Below, piece by piece: positions 6,499-14,561 of a DNA stretch of 26,082 nt. The stretch spans positions 1 through 26,082 of the forward strand of contig CAIYNT010000015.1 of the NCBI GenBank assembly GCA_903927605.1. The letters are read 5' to 3'. The position numbers were made by a program, and so were the translations under genes. Position 1 is the first letter of the stretch, and each line of letters begins with the position of its first letter. The stretch comes from an uncultured Holophagaceae bacterium. Lineage in GTDB: Bacteria > Acidobacteriota > Holophagae > Holophagales > Holophagaceae. The notes under the pieces were generated by a model that did not search any database, was not told the origin of the DNA, and worked only from the letters and a program-made list of their open reading frames with translations.

Positions 6499-8309
6499 TC
6501 CATCGGGAGGCCGATCCGTACAAGGGATCCCCGCTCCACGGGCACCATCTGCACGGTACCGTTGTAGGCGGCCAAGAGTTGGACGCAGGCGGGAATTCCC
6601 CCGCCGGGGCTTCGTCCAGCCCCGGTCATCGCCGGGCGCAGCTCCGGATAGGGTTCGAGAGCCCCCTCAAGCAGACGGGCCTCGATGGGGGCCCCATCGT
6701 CCTGCATCTCCATCCGGAAATGGCTTCCCCCTCCCCAAGTCCTGAGCGAGATCCGCTCGGGCTTGCCCTCCATGGCATGACCGATCAGGTGGCCGAATAC
6801 CTCGGTGAAGTCCGAATAGACCCCATACAGCAGATCCCGCGTAGCCTGGAGGTTCAAATCCACCGGCAGGGACTCAGGCAGAACTCCCTCAGCCCGTACA
6901 AGATCCAGTTCCTGCCTCAAGAGGTCGTGGAGGTGGACCCATTCAGGCGAGGTCGCCTCCCGCCGACCGGCCCGCCGCAGCAGAGCCCGGACCAGCCCAT
7001 CCACCTGATTGATGGCGTTTCGGATCTGATCCATGGACCGGTGGCATTCCAGGCGCCTATCCAAAGCAGGAATGTCGGGCAGGTCCATGAAGACTGAAAG
7101 CGCGGCACTCTCCTCTTTCAGGAGGGCCACGGGTACCTGGAGTCTCTGGGCCATGTTCATGAAGAGGCCCCCCAGGGCAGTCTTCTGGTTCTGGGTGCCC
7201 AGGGCCCTCTGGGCTTCCTTAAGAGCCTCGTAGGCCGATTCCAACCCCTCGTAGCTGGCGCCAAGGGCCTGACTGGTCTCGGCGAGATGGGCAATGAGCC
7301 CGGCATTCTCCAGACTGACCTGGAGGATGCCCGCATGGAGCGCCACTAATTCCGTCTCGAAGGGCTGGAAGGGCTGGTCGGCCCGGTCGGCCGCGAGGAA
7401 TCCCCAGAGGCGTTGCTCCTCGGACCGGCTCCGCAGGGGCAGTACCAGGGCCTGGGTCCTGGGCGTCCAGAGCCCAAGCTCGATGCCCTGTTGCCAGACC
7501 ACCGACTGTCGGAGCTCGTTCCCAAGAAGGACGCTCCCGACCGGAAGGGCTTCCATCCACGCGACCAGTGGGTGCGACTGGGGGAGTACCGCCGTTTCCT
7601 CGAACCCGTCCGGGATTAGGGTCATCCCCTGGAAGTAGGTCCCACTTTCATGCACGCGATAGGCCCGGAGCCGGTCGAGCTGCAATTCTTTATGGAGCTG
7701 CCCCAACACCCGGGACAGGACCTCGCCGTCATTCCGAATCGAAATGACGTCTTTGCTGAGCGACAGGAGACGGGAGAGGTGATGACTCCGCTGCTCCAGT
7801 TCGGTCTGGACATCCAGAAGCTTCCGGTTGCCTTCCTGGGCCTCCTTCAGTTGCGTTTCGAGGTGCTCCACGACCTGCTGGCTGAACTGGCGGAGCGCCG
7901 CCCCTTCGCGGCCCTGCTCAAGCCGGTCCCTTTGCCCACCAAGGTAGGCCTCCACCTGCCCGACGAATAGAAAGGGATCAATGGGTTTCGGGATGAATCC
8001 GTCGCAACCGGTGACCAAGGCGGTTTCGCGGTCGCTCCGCATCGTCTTGGCGGTCAACGCCACGATGAGCGTGGTGTCCATGTCGCGGTTCTGCCGCAGC
8101 TTCGTGGCAACTTCAAATCCCGACAGTCCGGGGAGGTTGATATCGAGGAGGATGAGAGCTGGCTTCAGGGCCAGGGCCATGTCACAACCCTTGAGGCCAT
8201 CCTCAGCCCAGTGCATCTCGTAACCCGCCTGAGACAGTAGACGCTGCACGAGGCGCCAATTCATCGAATTGTCCTCGATGCAGAGGATGTGGAGCCGAGA
8301 ATCGGTCAT
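6495..8309 (-). CDS. Response regulator with GAF and degenerate histidine-kinase core
   Basis: Cytoplasmic signalling protein of 604 residues. An N-terminal receiver domain (about 5-125) is complete: acidic pair E12-D13, phospho-acceptor D56 in LLDINLP, T86 and K108. A coiled coil follows (127-185), then a GAF-like region (about 185-340), a second helical segment and a HisKA/HATPase-like C-terminus (about 375-604). The kinase core looks inactive. The H-box position reads MAQRLQVPV (386-394), with Gln instead of His. The two N-box asparagines are H507 and H511, and the G boxes read DDGAPI and PGGGIPA. A longer frame reaches 8402, but the ATG at 8309 fits the REC domain and overlaps the upstream kinase stop as ATGA. 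Its likely input is the neighbouring kinase or CheA; the output is unknown. Confidence 0.88.
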   Translation of the reverse strand: MTDSRLHILCIEDNSMNWRLVQRLLSQAGYEMHWAEDGLKGCDMALALKPALILLDINLPGLSGFEVATKLRQNRDMDTTLIVALTAKTMRSDRETALVTGCDGFIPKPIDPFLFVGQVEAYLGGQRDRLEQGREGAALRQFSQQVVEHLETQLKEAQEGNRKLLDVQTELEQRSHHLSRLLSLSKDVISIRNDGEVLSRVLGQLHKELQLDRLRAYRVHESGTYFQGMTLIPDGFEETAVLPQSHPLVAWMEALPVGSVLLGNELRQSVVWQQGIELGLWTPRTQALVLPLRSRSEEQRLWGFLAADRADQPFQPFETELVALHAGILQVSLENAGLIAHLAETSQALGASYEGLESAYEALKEAQRALGTQNQKTALGGLFMNMAQRLQVPVALLKEESAALSVFMDLPDIPALDRRLECHRSMDQIRNAINQVDGLVRALLRRAGRREATSPEWVHLHDLLRQELDLVRAEGVLPESLPVDLNLQATRDLLYGVYSDFTEVFGHLIGHAMEGKPERISLRTWGGGSHFRMEMQDDGAPIEARLLEGALEPYPELRPAMTGAGRSPGGGIPACVQLLAAYNGTVQMVPVERGSLVRIGLPME

Positions 8310-9976
8310 GCCCTGTCTCTCCCGGCGATTGGCATTTCCACAATGAAGGTGCTGCCCGCCCCTTTCCGGCTGCTGGCCGAGATGCGGCCGTTCATGAGCC
8401 ACATGAACCGCTGGCTGATGGCCAGGCCAAGTCCGGTACCCCCGAAGCGGCGGGTGATGCTCCCATCGACCTGTTGGAAGGGCTTGAAGAGACGTTCCAG
8501 TTCGTTCTCCGACATGCCGATGCCGGTGTCCTCGATGCGCAGCTTGAACCTGCCCGATTCCTGGCCAGCGAAGATCGTCACGGTGCCAGCCTCTGTGAAC
8601 TTGATGGCGTTCCCGGCCAGGTTCGTAAACACCTGTCGGAGCCGACCCCAGTCTCCCATCACTCGGAGGTTCTCTTCGGGGCGGTGGTACACGAGATTGA
8701 TGGGACGGCCCTTCACGAGCCCCGCGGACATGGCCATGACTTCGTCCAGCAGCCGCACGGGATCGACCTCCTCCAGGTCCAACTCCATCTTGCCTGCTTC
8801 GATCTTCGAGAGGTCGAGGATCGAATCGATGAGCCCGAGCAACGACCGGCCGTTCTGGTAGATGATTTGGAGATCCTCACGCGCCTCCAGGCCCATCCGG
8901 CCCTCCGGATCCTGCATGAGCATGCCCGAGAACCCAATGATCGAGTTCAGGGGGGTCCGCAGTTCGTGGCTCATGTTCGCCAGGAATTCGTCCTTCAGCC
9001 GGTCTACTTCTTTCAGCTTCTGGTAACTGGTGAGGAGGTTGTCATTGAGGCCGCGGAGCTCCTGGGTTTTTTCGTGGACCTTCTCCTCAAGGGTGCTGGC
9101 CCAGGCCTTCAGTTCCACCCGGCTCTGTTCCAGACCCCGGGTCCGGTCCTGGACCAGCTGCTCCAGGTTGGCGCGGATCTCCTCCAGCTCCCAGATGGTC
9201 TCCATCAGCTGGCGGGTGCGCTCCTGGACCCGGTATTCCAGCAGCCGGTTCTGGCGTTCGATCTCGTCCCGGGACACCCGGAGCCGGTCGGTCATCACTT
9301 CAAAGGACTGGCTCAGGTCCTGAATCTCGTCCCGAGTATAGACCTTCACCGATACGGTCTCCAGGTTTCCCAGGGCGACCTTCTGGGCCGCCTCGGTCAG
9401 CTGGATCACCGGGCGGAGGTAGCGGTTTGAAAGAATGATCGCTCCACCAATGCCCAGGATCAGAGTGACCAGACCCACCGCCAGGCTGGCTTTGATGTTG
9501 TCGTGAACCGCCCGCTGGGTGCCTTCCGTCGTGAATCCTATGATCAAAGTTCCCACCTGGTCGGCTCTCGGTTCCTCGTAGAAGACCGGAGCCACAGCCA
9601 CGAGCATGTTGTCCTCCGTCCGCGTGTAGGTGTGGGAGATGCCATCACTGAGCACCTGCCCTACGGCCCATTCGGGTGTGGTGGGTGTGCTGTCAAGGGC
9701 CTCGCCCCGGGCTCCGTAGACCGCGCTGAACCGGAAGGCCGGGATGTTCTGCACACCTTGAAGCACCTTGGCGATATCGCGGGCATTCCCGTTGCTGACG
9801 GCCGGGCCCAAGGCATAACTGGCTGTCTCGGCCACCTGGCGGGCACTCAGTTCCGCCTGGGAACGGATCTGCCGCTCCACCCAGCGCGGGTAGTACAGCA
9901 GATTGAAGGCGATGAATGAGAGGACCAGGATGCTGATGACAGCGCTCAGCTTGGTCTTGATGGAGAGGCGATACAT
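8306..9976 (-). CDS. Membrane sensor histidine kinase (HAMP-HisKA-HATPase)
   Basis: Inner-membrane sensor kinase of 556 residues. TM1 (about 9-28) and TM2 (about 163-183) flank a periplasmic sensor domain of about 130 residues with no recognised ligand motif. A HAMP domain follows (about 185-237), then a long coiled coil (238-325). HisKA carries the phospho-accepting H337 in NMSHELRTPLN. The HATPase domain is complete: N-box asparagine N456 (TNLAGNAIKF), DTGIGM (483-488), FKPFQQ and GGTGLGL (512-518). It has no receiver domain of its own; its 3' end overlaps the start of the REC-containing gene, the natural partner. The ATG at 9976 is 42 bp after the chemoreceptor gene. It is transcribed with the chemosensory genes upstream. 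Confidence 0.95.
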   Translation of the reverse strand: MYRLSIKTKLSAVISILVLSFIAFNLLYYPRWVERQIRSQAELSARQVAETASYALGPAVSNGNARDIAKVLQGVQNIPAFRFSAVYGARGEALDSTPTTPEWAVGQVLSDGISHTYTRTEDNMLVAVAPVFYEEPRADQVGTLIIGFTTEGTQRAVHDNIKASLAVGLVTLILGIGGAIILSNRYLRPVIQLTEAAQKVALGNLETVSVKVYTRDEIQDLSQSFEVMTDRLRVSRDEIERQNRLLEYRVQERTRQLMETIWELEEIRANLEQLVQDRTRGLEQSRVELKAWASTLEEKVHEKTQELRGLNDNLLTSYQKLKEVDRLKDEFLANMSHELRTPLNSIIGFSGMLMQDPEGRMGLEAREDLQIIYQNGRSLLGLIDSILDLSKIEAGKMELDLEEVDPVRLLDEVMAMSAGLVKGRPINLVYHRPEENLRVMGDWGRLRQVFTNLAGNAIKFTEAGTVTIFAGQESGRFKLRIEDTGIGMSENELERLFKPFQQVDGSITRRFGGTGLGLAISQRFMWLMNGRISASSRKGAGSTFIVEMPIAGRDRA

Positions 9977-10018
9977 GGATGGGGGCCTGTGGAACCGGCC
10001 TCCAGCCTAACAGTTGAG

Positions 10019-12565
10019 CTACAGCTTGAAGAGGTTGACCTCACGGTTGAGCATATGAACCTGGGCGCCCAGCTGTTCCACTGCACCGTTTGAAGTCTCG
10101 ATGGCCCGCTCGCTCTCCAGGGCCTTCCCGAGAACCTGGTTCATCGTCTCCTTCAGGGAGATCACATGGTCCTCCTGACGGGCCAGGATCTCATGCAGGT
10201 TGCTGGCGAGGGCCCGGACCTGCTCCGTGGCCTTCGCAATCTCGTCGCTTCCCGTACTCTGTTCCTTGGTCGAGTCCCGCACCACGGCCGTGGCCTGCTG
10301 GACATTCATGGCCAGAGACAGAATGTAGTTGCTAGTCTGCTGCTGCTCCTCGATGACCGAGCGGATGGTTTCCACCTGGTTGTGGATATTCCGGTTTGCC
10401 TCGTGAATCAGGGATGCCTGCCCAGCCTGTTGAAGGGTCTCATTGAGGATGCTTTCGACCACGCTGTCCGTCTCGCTCACGGACTCGAGAATGGCCTGAA
10501 GCGCTTCCTGACTCTGGGCGACGGAATCGGCCCCGTCGCGAACGGCATCCAGGCCCAGCTCCACTTGTTGATAAGCCTTCCGGATCTCGGCTTGAAGCGT
10601 TCCAATGATCTGCTGGATCTCCTGGGTGGACCGGGCTGTTTGCTCCGCTAGCTGCTTGATTTCGTCCGCGACCACGGAGAATCCCCTGGCCTGCCCATCC
10701 CCGGTTCCGCCCTGGGAGGCGATGATCGCCGCATTCAGGGCCAGCAGATTGGTCTGCTGGGCATGATCGCCGATGTAGTCGAGGATCTTGGCGATGTCAG
10801 CCCCCAGCTGAAGCAGGGTCCGGGTGGTGCCATGGAAATCCTGCACGACCCGCTCGATGACCTGGATCTTCTCTCGATTCCTGGCCACCAGTTCCATGCC
10901 CCGGCCCGCATTGTGGATCACCTTCTTGGTGTAGCGCTGGGCGATCTTGATGCTGTCGTCGATCGCAGAGGTGCTCTGTTCCAGGTTCTCGGCGAACTCC
11001 TTGGTGTGTTCGGCATGGCCGGCGAGGTGGTCGACATTCTTACCCACGTTCTTGATGGCGACGTCGAAGTCCCGGATGGCCGACGTGATCCCCTCGACCA
11101 CCATCAGGAGCTCATCCATGCTCTGATTGATCTGCTGCACGCTGGCGGCCATCTCCACAATGGTGGCATTGGTGCTTTCGGAGGCGAGGCTCAGCTCCAT
11201 GGAACTCGCGCTGATCCCGATGGACGTGTCCGTCAGCTCATTGATTTCGTGGTGGAAGGCTTCGATCAGCTCCCGCTGCCCCTGATTCGACTGGCGAACC
11301 CCGTCCCCGGATTCCCGGATCAGGGTCGAGGCCTTGGCCAGGTCACGGCTGGCAGATCGGATCTGCACCACCATGCCTCGGAGACTTCCGACCATCTGGC
11401 CGAACCCCTGGACCAGGGAGGCCACCTCGTCATCACTGTAGACCGGCTCCAGGCGGTCAATGCGCCCCTCGCCCACCTGCTGGGTGTTTCGGCTCAGCAG
11501 TTGGAGCGGTTGCTGCACATCCCGAAGGATCATGTGGATGAAGTAGGTCAGGAAGATCGCAGCCAAGCCCAGGATCGCAATGTTCGGGCGCAGTGCTTTC
11601 CAGATGGCATCCGCATATTCCGCCTCAGGGATCACCGCGCGGAGTTCCGAACCGTCTGGAAGCTGCTGGAGGACCAGGATGTCCCCGCCCCCGACGGGCC
11701 TGACCTTGGACCCCAGGACGCCACCGCCCCTGGCCCCGGGTAGGCGAAGGGATACACCCCCTCCGGCCCCGAGTTTCAGCGTCCCCAGGAACGCATCCAG
11801 ATCCTCAGGCGTCGTGTTCATCTCGGAAACAAAGGCCACCGAGTCTGCGAGGTTCGCCAGTTCATTTCGGGCATAGTTCGTCACCGTCGTCCGCGTGGAG
11901 GACTGAAGGATGAGGCCCGACACGAGGATGGAGACAATGAGGACACCCCCAGTGATGCCCAGGATTCCGAACCCGAACTTGGTGCGGAGGGTCGTGGAGA
12001 ACCGAGCGAAAGAGCCATTGAAACCTGGTTGTCCCGCCAGGATCTTGAAGACCTTCATCAGGTTCTGTTTGACCAGGAAGTATTGGCAGATCCCCCCAAT
12101 CGCAGCCAAGGACAAAAAAATGGCCGTGATGATGAAGCTGAACCAGATGCTTTGCCCTAGATGAAGTTTGATCCACAGATAGGATAAGCCGCTGAGGCCT
12201 ATCGCCAGAAGGAGGAACAGCACGGAAGATGACTGCGGAAAGCGTGTCAGGGGACGGAAGAGATTGGGTCCAAGCGTCTCACCCGAAAGGGCCTTCTCAA
12301 GTTGTTGGATGTGCAGAAGGGAAATCCCGGTCACCAACCCCAGAAGGAACAGGACGGCGGCCACCACTGAAGCGGTCACATGGAAACCCGGTGGGGCGCT
12401 CAACAGGAACAGAAGGGCTGCGACAAAAAAGCCGGTCGCCCAAAGGATCACCGTGCTCCTCTGCAGACGCCCGAGGACCAACACCCGCTCTGCTGTGCCC
12501 AAATGCACAGGGGCCTGCGCCCAGAGTTCAGGCAGGGATCCAGAAGTGGAATCGGGCCGCACCAT
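10019..12565 (-). CDS. Methyl-accepting chemotaxis protein with six predicted TM segments
   Basis: Chemoreceptor-like protein of about 848 residues. Five hydrophobic helices fall in the first 220 residues (about 38-57, 63-83, 113-131, 139-163, 196-221). A small extracytoplasmic part (222-326) and a sixth helix (327-347) follow, then HAMP (348-403) and a long cytoplasmic coiled coil. The hairpin tip is recognisable (QTNLLALNAAI, 605-615; RGFSVVADEIKQLAEQT, 627-643), but the usual EAARAGE stretch reads IASQGGTGDGQA, with Glu replaced by Ile and about three extra residues. There is no C-terminal NWxxF-type CheR tether. The start is uncertain: ATG 12565 overlaps rsmD by 38 bp, while GTG 12508 would also keep all helices. 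It probably signals through the CheW and CheA encoded upstream. Confidence 0.9.
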   Translation of the reverse strand: MVRPDSTSGSLPELWAQAPVHLGTAERVLVLGRLQRSTVILWATGFFVAALLFLLSAPPGFHVTASVVAAVLFLLGLVTGISLLHIQQLEKALSGETLGPNLFRPLTRFPQSSSVLFLLLAIGLSGLSYLWIKLHLGQSIWFSFIITAIFLSLAAIGGICQYFLVKQNLMKVFKILAGQPGFNGSFARFSTTLRTKFGFGILGITGGVLIVSILVSGLILQSSTRTTVTNYARNELANLADSVAFVSEMNTTPEDLDAFLGTLKLGAGGGVSLRLPGARGGGVLGSKVRPVGGGDILVLQQLPDGSELRAVIPEAEYADAIWKALRPNIAILGLAAIFLTYFIHMILRDVQQPLQLLSRNTQQVGEGRIDRLEPVYSDDEVASLVQGFGQMVGSLRGMVVQIRSASRDLAKASTLIRESGDGVRQSNQGQRELIEAFHHEINELTDTSIGISASSMELSLASESTNATIVEMAASVQQINQSMDELLMVVEGITSAIRDFDVAIKNVGKNVDHLAGHAEHTKEFAENLEQSTSAIDDSIKIAQRYTKKVIHNAGRGMELVARNREKIQVIERVVQDFHGTTRTLLQLGADIAKILDYIGDHAQQTNLLALNAAIIASQGGTGDGQARGFSVVADEIKQLAEQTARSTQEIQQIIGTLQAEIRKAYQQVELGLDAVRDGADSVAQSQEALQAILESVSETDSVVESILNETLQQAGQASLIHEANRNIHNQVETIRSVIEEQQQTSNYILSLAMNVQQATAVVRDSTKEQSTGSDEIAKATEQVRALASNLHEILARQEDHVISLKETMNQVLGKALESERAIETSNGAVEQLGAQVHMLNREVNLFKL

Positions 12566-13058
12566 ATTCGCGTATTTCGGCAGGCAGCCACCCGGGCTGT
12601 AATTCCAGCGTGGTGTTCCGATTGGTTTCAAAGACCAGGACGCCCCCAGGCGCGATCCAGGCCCGCAGCCGACTGGATTGGCGAGCCCACAATTCCGAGG
12701 CCATTTCGTAGGGTGGGTCCAGGAATATCACGGCCTGGTCCCGGAAGGCATCACCCTTCAGCCGCCGGAGGTCCTGCCGGATCGACCGGATCGGCAGCCC
12801 CGCGAGGTTCCGCTGGAGGCAGGTCCAGCCTGGTTCGCCCGATTCCACGCAGGCCACCGGCGCATACCCCCGGGAGTGGGCCTCAATTCCGACGGCCCCC
12901 GTCCCCGCGCAGAGATCCAGGAATGGGCCGGAGGCCCAGCGCTGGAGAATTGAAAACAGGGCCTCCCGGGCCCGATCCGCCGTGGGACGGACCCTCAGGT
13001 CCCCAGCCGGAGGTGCCGAAAGTCGGCGCCCTTTCAGGGTTCCGGCAACCACACGCAT
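12528..13058 (-). CDS. rsmD: 16S rRNA (guanine(966)-N2)-methyltransferase
   Basis: SAM-dependent enzyme that methylates G966 of 16S rRNA in the 30S head. The 176-residue length is typical. RVVAGTLKGRRL opens the protein, RPT lies at 24-26, the SAM loop is DLCAGTGAVGIEA (48-60), and the catalytic DPPY lies at 114-117. The ATG at 13058 has AAGGAG 12 nt upstream. It follows fabH after 21 bp, and its 3' end overlaps the start region of the chemoreceptor gene. This housekeeping gene is embedded in a signalling operon. Confidence 0.95.
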   Translation of the reverse strand: MRVVAGTLKGRRLSAPPAGDLRVRPTADRAREALFSILQRWASGPFLDLCAGTGAVGIEAHSRGYAPVACVESGEPGWTCLQRNLAGLPIRSIRQDLRRLKGDAFRDQAVIFLDPPYEMASELWARQSSRLRAWIAPGGVLVFETNRNTTLELQPGWLPAEIREYGAARFHFWIPA

Positions 13059-13079
13059 GGCTTGGATGCACTCCTTGGA

Positions 13080-14081
13080 TCAGTAGGCCCACCGGAGGAG
13101 GGTTGCTCCCCAGGTGAAGCCAGCGCCGAAGGCGGCCAGAGCCACCAGATCTCCCTTTTGCATCCGATTCTCACCGAGGGCCTGATGCAGCGCGGTGGGA
13201 ATGGTGGCAGTCGTGGTGTTGGCGTAGCGGTCGATGTTCACCATCATGCGCGAAGGATCCAGTTCCAGCCGCCGGGCGGCGGCATCCATGATGCGGATGT
13301 TGGCCTGATGGGGGACGAAGAGCTTGAGCTCATCCCCCTTGAAGCCGTTGCGATCCATAAGAAGCTTGCTGTTGTCGGCCATTTCGCGAACGGCGTTCTT
13401 GAACACCTCGCTCCCGGCTTGATGGATGCAATGTTCCTTCGCTGCCACGGTTTCCGCGGTGGCTGGCTTCAGGGAGCCGCCCGCGGGCATGTAGAGGAAG
13501 CGGCCACCGGAACCGTCCACCTTGTGCTCGAAATCCAGAATGCCCAGGCCTTCCTCCACTTGCTCCACGATGACCGCTCCGGCTCCATCTCCGAACAGTA
13601 CTGAGGTCGCCCGGTCTTCCAGGTTGATGATGGTGGACATGATGTCCACGCCGACCACGGCTGCCCGGCGGACGGCTCCAGCAGCCACCATGCTGGCCGC
13701 GGTGGTGAGGGCGTACAGGAAGCCCGAGCAGGCGGCGTTCAGGTCGAAGCCGAAGGCATTGCTGGCGCCGACCATCTCCTGGATGCGACAGGCTGTGGCG
13801 GGGAACAAAGTATCGGGTGTCACCGTGGTGACTATGATCAAGTCCAGTTCAGAGGCCTTGAGGCCCCGGTTGTCCAGCGCCATCTGGAGCGCCGGGGCGC
13901 CCAGCTGCGAAGCGCCGGTACCGGGTTCGACCCAGCGCCGCTCGCGGATGCCGGTGCGGGTCCGGATCCACTCGTCGTTGGTCTCCATGATCTTGGACAG
14001 ATCAGCATTGGTGACCACGCGGGAAGGGAAACATTCTCCGGTTCCGGTGATGCCAATGGGGGCTGCAAGACGACGGTTCAA
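13080..14081 (-). CDS. fabH: Beta-ketoacyl-ACP synthase III
   Basis: Condenses acetyl-CoA (or a branched primer) with malonyl-ACP to start fatty acid synthesis. From the chosen start it is 333 residues, with the catalytic triad C118 (NAACSGF), H258 (PHQAN) and N288 (YANTT), and FGDGAGAV (163-170). TTG at 14081 is preferred because GGAGG lies 4 nt upstream and the length fits the family. An alternative TTG at 14102 would add seven residues and place that SD inside the gene; a TGA in frame just upstream excludes anything longer. A second fabH-type copy elsewhere is possible, so whether this is the main enzyme is not known. It separates cheW from rsmD. Confidence 0.96.
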   Translation of the reverse strand: MNRRLAAPIGITGTGECFPSRVVTNADLSKIMETNDEWIRTRTGIRERRWVEPGTGASQLGAPALQMALDNRGLKASELDLIIVTTVTPDTLFPATACRIQEMVGASNAFGFDLNAACSGFLYALTTAASMVAAGAVRRAAVVGVDIMSTIINLEDRATSVLFGDGAGAVIVEQVEEGLGILDFEHKVDGSGGRFLYMPAGGSLKPATAETVAAKEHCIHQAGSEVFKNAVREMADNSKLLMDRNGFKGDELKLFVPHQANIRIMDAAARRLELDPSRMMVNIDRYANTTTATIPTALHQALGENRMQKGDLVALAAFGAGFTWGATLLRWAY

Positions 14082-14129
14082 GGGGCCTCCGGCACGAAAC
14101 AATCATCATCGCATGAACGCTTCGTGACG

Positions 14130-14561
14130 TCAGCGATCTTCCCTGAGGCGCTGCAGCAACGTGATGAGACGATCCGGATCCACCAGAAGCAGAGACTGAT
14201 CCCCCACTCTGCAGGCACCACCCAGCCAGTGTTCCAAGGGATCCCCTCGGTCGATCTCATGCCAAGCATCCGGTGGTGGGCTGATCATCCCGATCAATCG
14301 TTCGACGGGGAGGCCGAGCCGGGGACGCAGCACCGCCATCGCCGCCGGTTTACTCAGCGGGGCCTGGCATCCCGGGAGGTCTTCCCAGGCCAGCACGGGC
14401 AGGAATTCCCCCTGGTAGATCACCACCCCGTGGATCCCCCGTGGACGCCCCGGAAGGGGTGCAACGGGGGTTGGTGCCACCACCTCGCGAAGGTCGAACA
14501 TCGAGAGCAACAGGTCCATTCCTGCCGCTCGGACGTGGAGCCAGGATCTCTGCTCAGACAC
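14130..14561 (-). CDS. cheW: CheW-like adaptor protein
   Basis: Single CheW-like domain of 143 residues, expected to bridge the chemoreceptor tip to the CheA P5 domain. Supporting features are the N-terminal strand pattern, LREVV (24-28), the central GIHGVVIYQGEFLPVLAWEDL-type core and LLLVDPDRL near the C-terminus. Sequence match to canonical CheW is modest, so the call leans on its position. GTG at 14561 overlaps the cheA 3' end by 8 bp, which indicates tight coupling. A 48-bp gap follows before fabH, starting with a TGACGTCA palindrome that overlaps the stop codon. Confidence 0.85.
   Translation of the reverse strand: MSEQRSWLHVRAAGMDLLLSMFDLREVVAPTPVAPLPGRPRGIHGVVIYQGEFLPVLAWEDLPGCQAPLSKPAAMAVLRPRLGLPVERLIGMISPPPDAWHEIDRGDPLEHWLGGACRVGDQSLLLVDPDRLITLLQRLREDR

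Noticed and set aside
10763..11743. 326-codon plus-strand open frame inside the chemoreceptor gene
   Set aside because: Antisense to the conserved HAMP and signalling helices.
12565..12631. Longer chemoreceptor start at 12631
   Set aside because: It would extend the overlap with rsmD to over 100 bp and adds a Pro/Gly-rich stretch with no helix or signal.
14125..14132. TGACGTCA palindrome at the cheW stop codon as an operator
   Set aside because: An isolated 8-bp palindrome overlapping a stop codon is expected by chance and no second copy is seen.
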